From Populus alba (taxonomy: Eukaryota > Streptophyta > Magnoliopsida > Malpighiales > Salicaceae): DNA of 64,000 nt. Below are positions 63,666 to 64,000 of the stretch, one piece after another; the stretch's first letter is position 1, and every line of letters begins with the position of its first letter. Position numbers and translations under genes: made by a program. The notes below the pieces were generated by a model that did no database searches, had not been told where the DNA came from, and saw only the letters and a list, made by a program, of their open reading frames with translations. The stretch lies in contig NC_133293.1 of the NCBI RefSeq assembly GCF_005239225.2, positions 8,214,333-8,278,332 on the forward strand. The letters run 5' to 3'.

Positions 63666-64000
63666 CTGTTTCATATATACATATATATCTAAACCCACGG
63701 CTAGTATACCATGTTTTTCATTAAATAGAAGAAAGTATTGGATGATCCGTGATCACATTTGTTATGTTAGTTCATGGTTCCAATAATCTTTATATAGTAA
63801 AACCCCCCAAAAAGAAGAAAAAGACGGCTAAGTATTCAATCTCCCTCCATCCCACCCACCTGCGCAAAAATTATGTCCAAACATAGTTCAAAATTCAATG
63901 TACAAGTATAAGATAAGAGAAAATCAAACATTTCCATTAATATCGAGATACACTTCAAACAAATATGACTATAAACACTTCCAGTAATCACTGGAAGCAG
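63666..64000 (-). other. Intron of the CtpA-like gene, up to the window edge
   Basis: AT-rich with TATATACATATATAT at about 63674-63689. No further exon could be assigned. A minus-strand VYLDINGNV reading near 63930-63950 was considered and not accepted. Confidence 0.4.

Noticed and set aside
63925..63955. VYLDINGNV reading as a possible upstream CtpA exon
   Set aside because: Does not fit the expected VYICDSRGVRD-type segment and a stop follows at once.

Overview
This is nuclear DNA of a flowering plant. Genes have short exons with GT-AG introns and no operons, the intergenic DNA is very AT-rich and full of transposon debris, and the readable genes are plant-specific (plastid beta-amylase, invertase inhibitor, SMAP1-type small acidic protein, plastid CtpA-like protease, myosin XI). 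The style of the genes and interspersed repeats looks most like a woody rosid such as poplar or another Salicaceae; that assignment is inference from recall.

Layout. 1-6035 is the 3' part of a large Ty3/Gypsy Tat/Ogre-like retrotransposon: long non-coding DNA, five short-period tandem arrays, a polypurine tract and one LTR of about 2 kb. The LTR abuts a decayed PIF/Harbinger transposase (6036-7474). 8768-14993 (minus) is a myosin XI pseudogene that has lost most of the motor and the IQ neck and carries stops and a frameshift. 15300-21100 is a repeat-rich AT desert. 21120-22728 (plus) encodes a 229-residue coiled-coil protein. 23500-38237 (minus) is an 18-exon gene for a C2-domain class-3 lipase with a plastid-type N-terminus; its exon phases sum to an unbroken 867 codons. 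39507-40001 (minus) is a small three-exon LEA/KIN-like gene. 42326-44884 (minus) is plastid beta-amylase BAM1 (587 aa), with four ACGT/G-box elements upstream. 45815-52300 is transposon territory: two Helitron-like termini, five tandem repeats of about 450 bp, inverted repeat modules, and a TIR element whose end touches the stop codon of the next gene. 52301-52837 (minus) is an invertase inhibitor. 53090-55584 holds tandem duplications and another Helitron-like end. 56570-56758 (minus) is SMAP1. 56860-60550 is AT-rich with no gene seen. 60584-61837 (plus) is a two-exon gene for an unrecognised basic membrane protein with an overlapping upstream ORF. 62732-63665 (minus, running off the right edge) is the 3' end of a CtpA-like protease with an unusual insertion and C-terminus.

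The genes are independently transcribed and form no pathway cluster. BAM1 and the invertase inhibitor both bear on carbohydrate use, and several products are plastid-targeted or possibly so, but nothing here shows co-regulation. I found no undescribed multi-gene system. The most unusual items are the nested transposon structures, the GGTCGCC-core tandem arrays, the transposon abutting the inhibitor gene, the 42-nt in-frame insertion in the CtpA-like gene, and the overlapping uORF.
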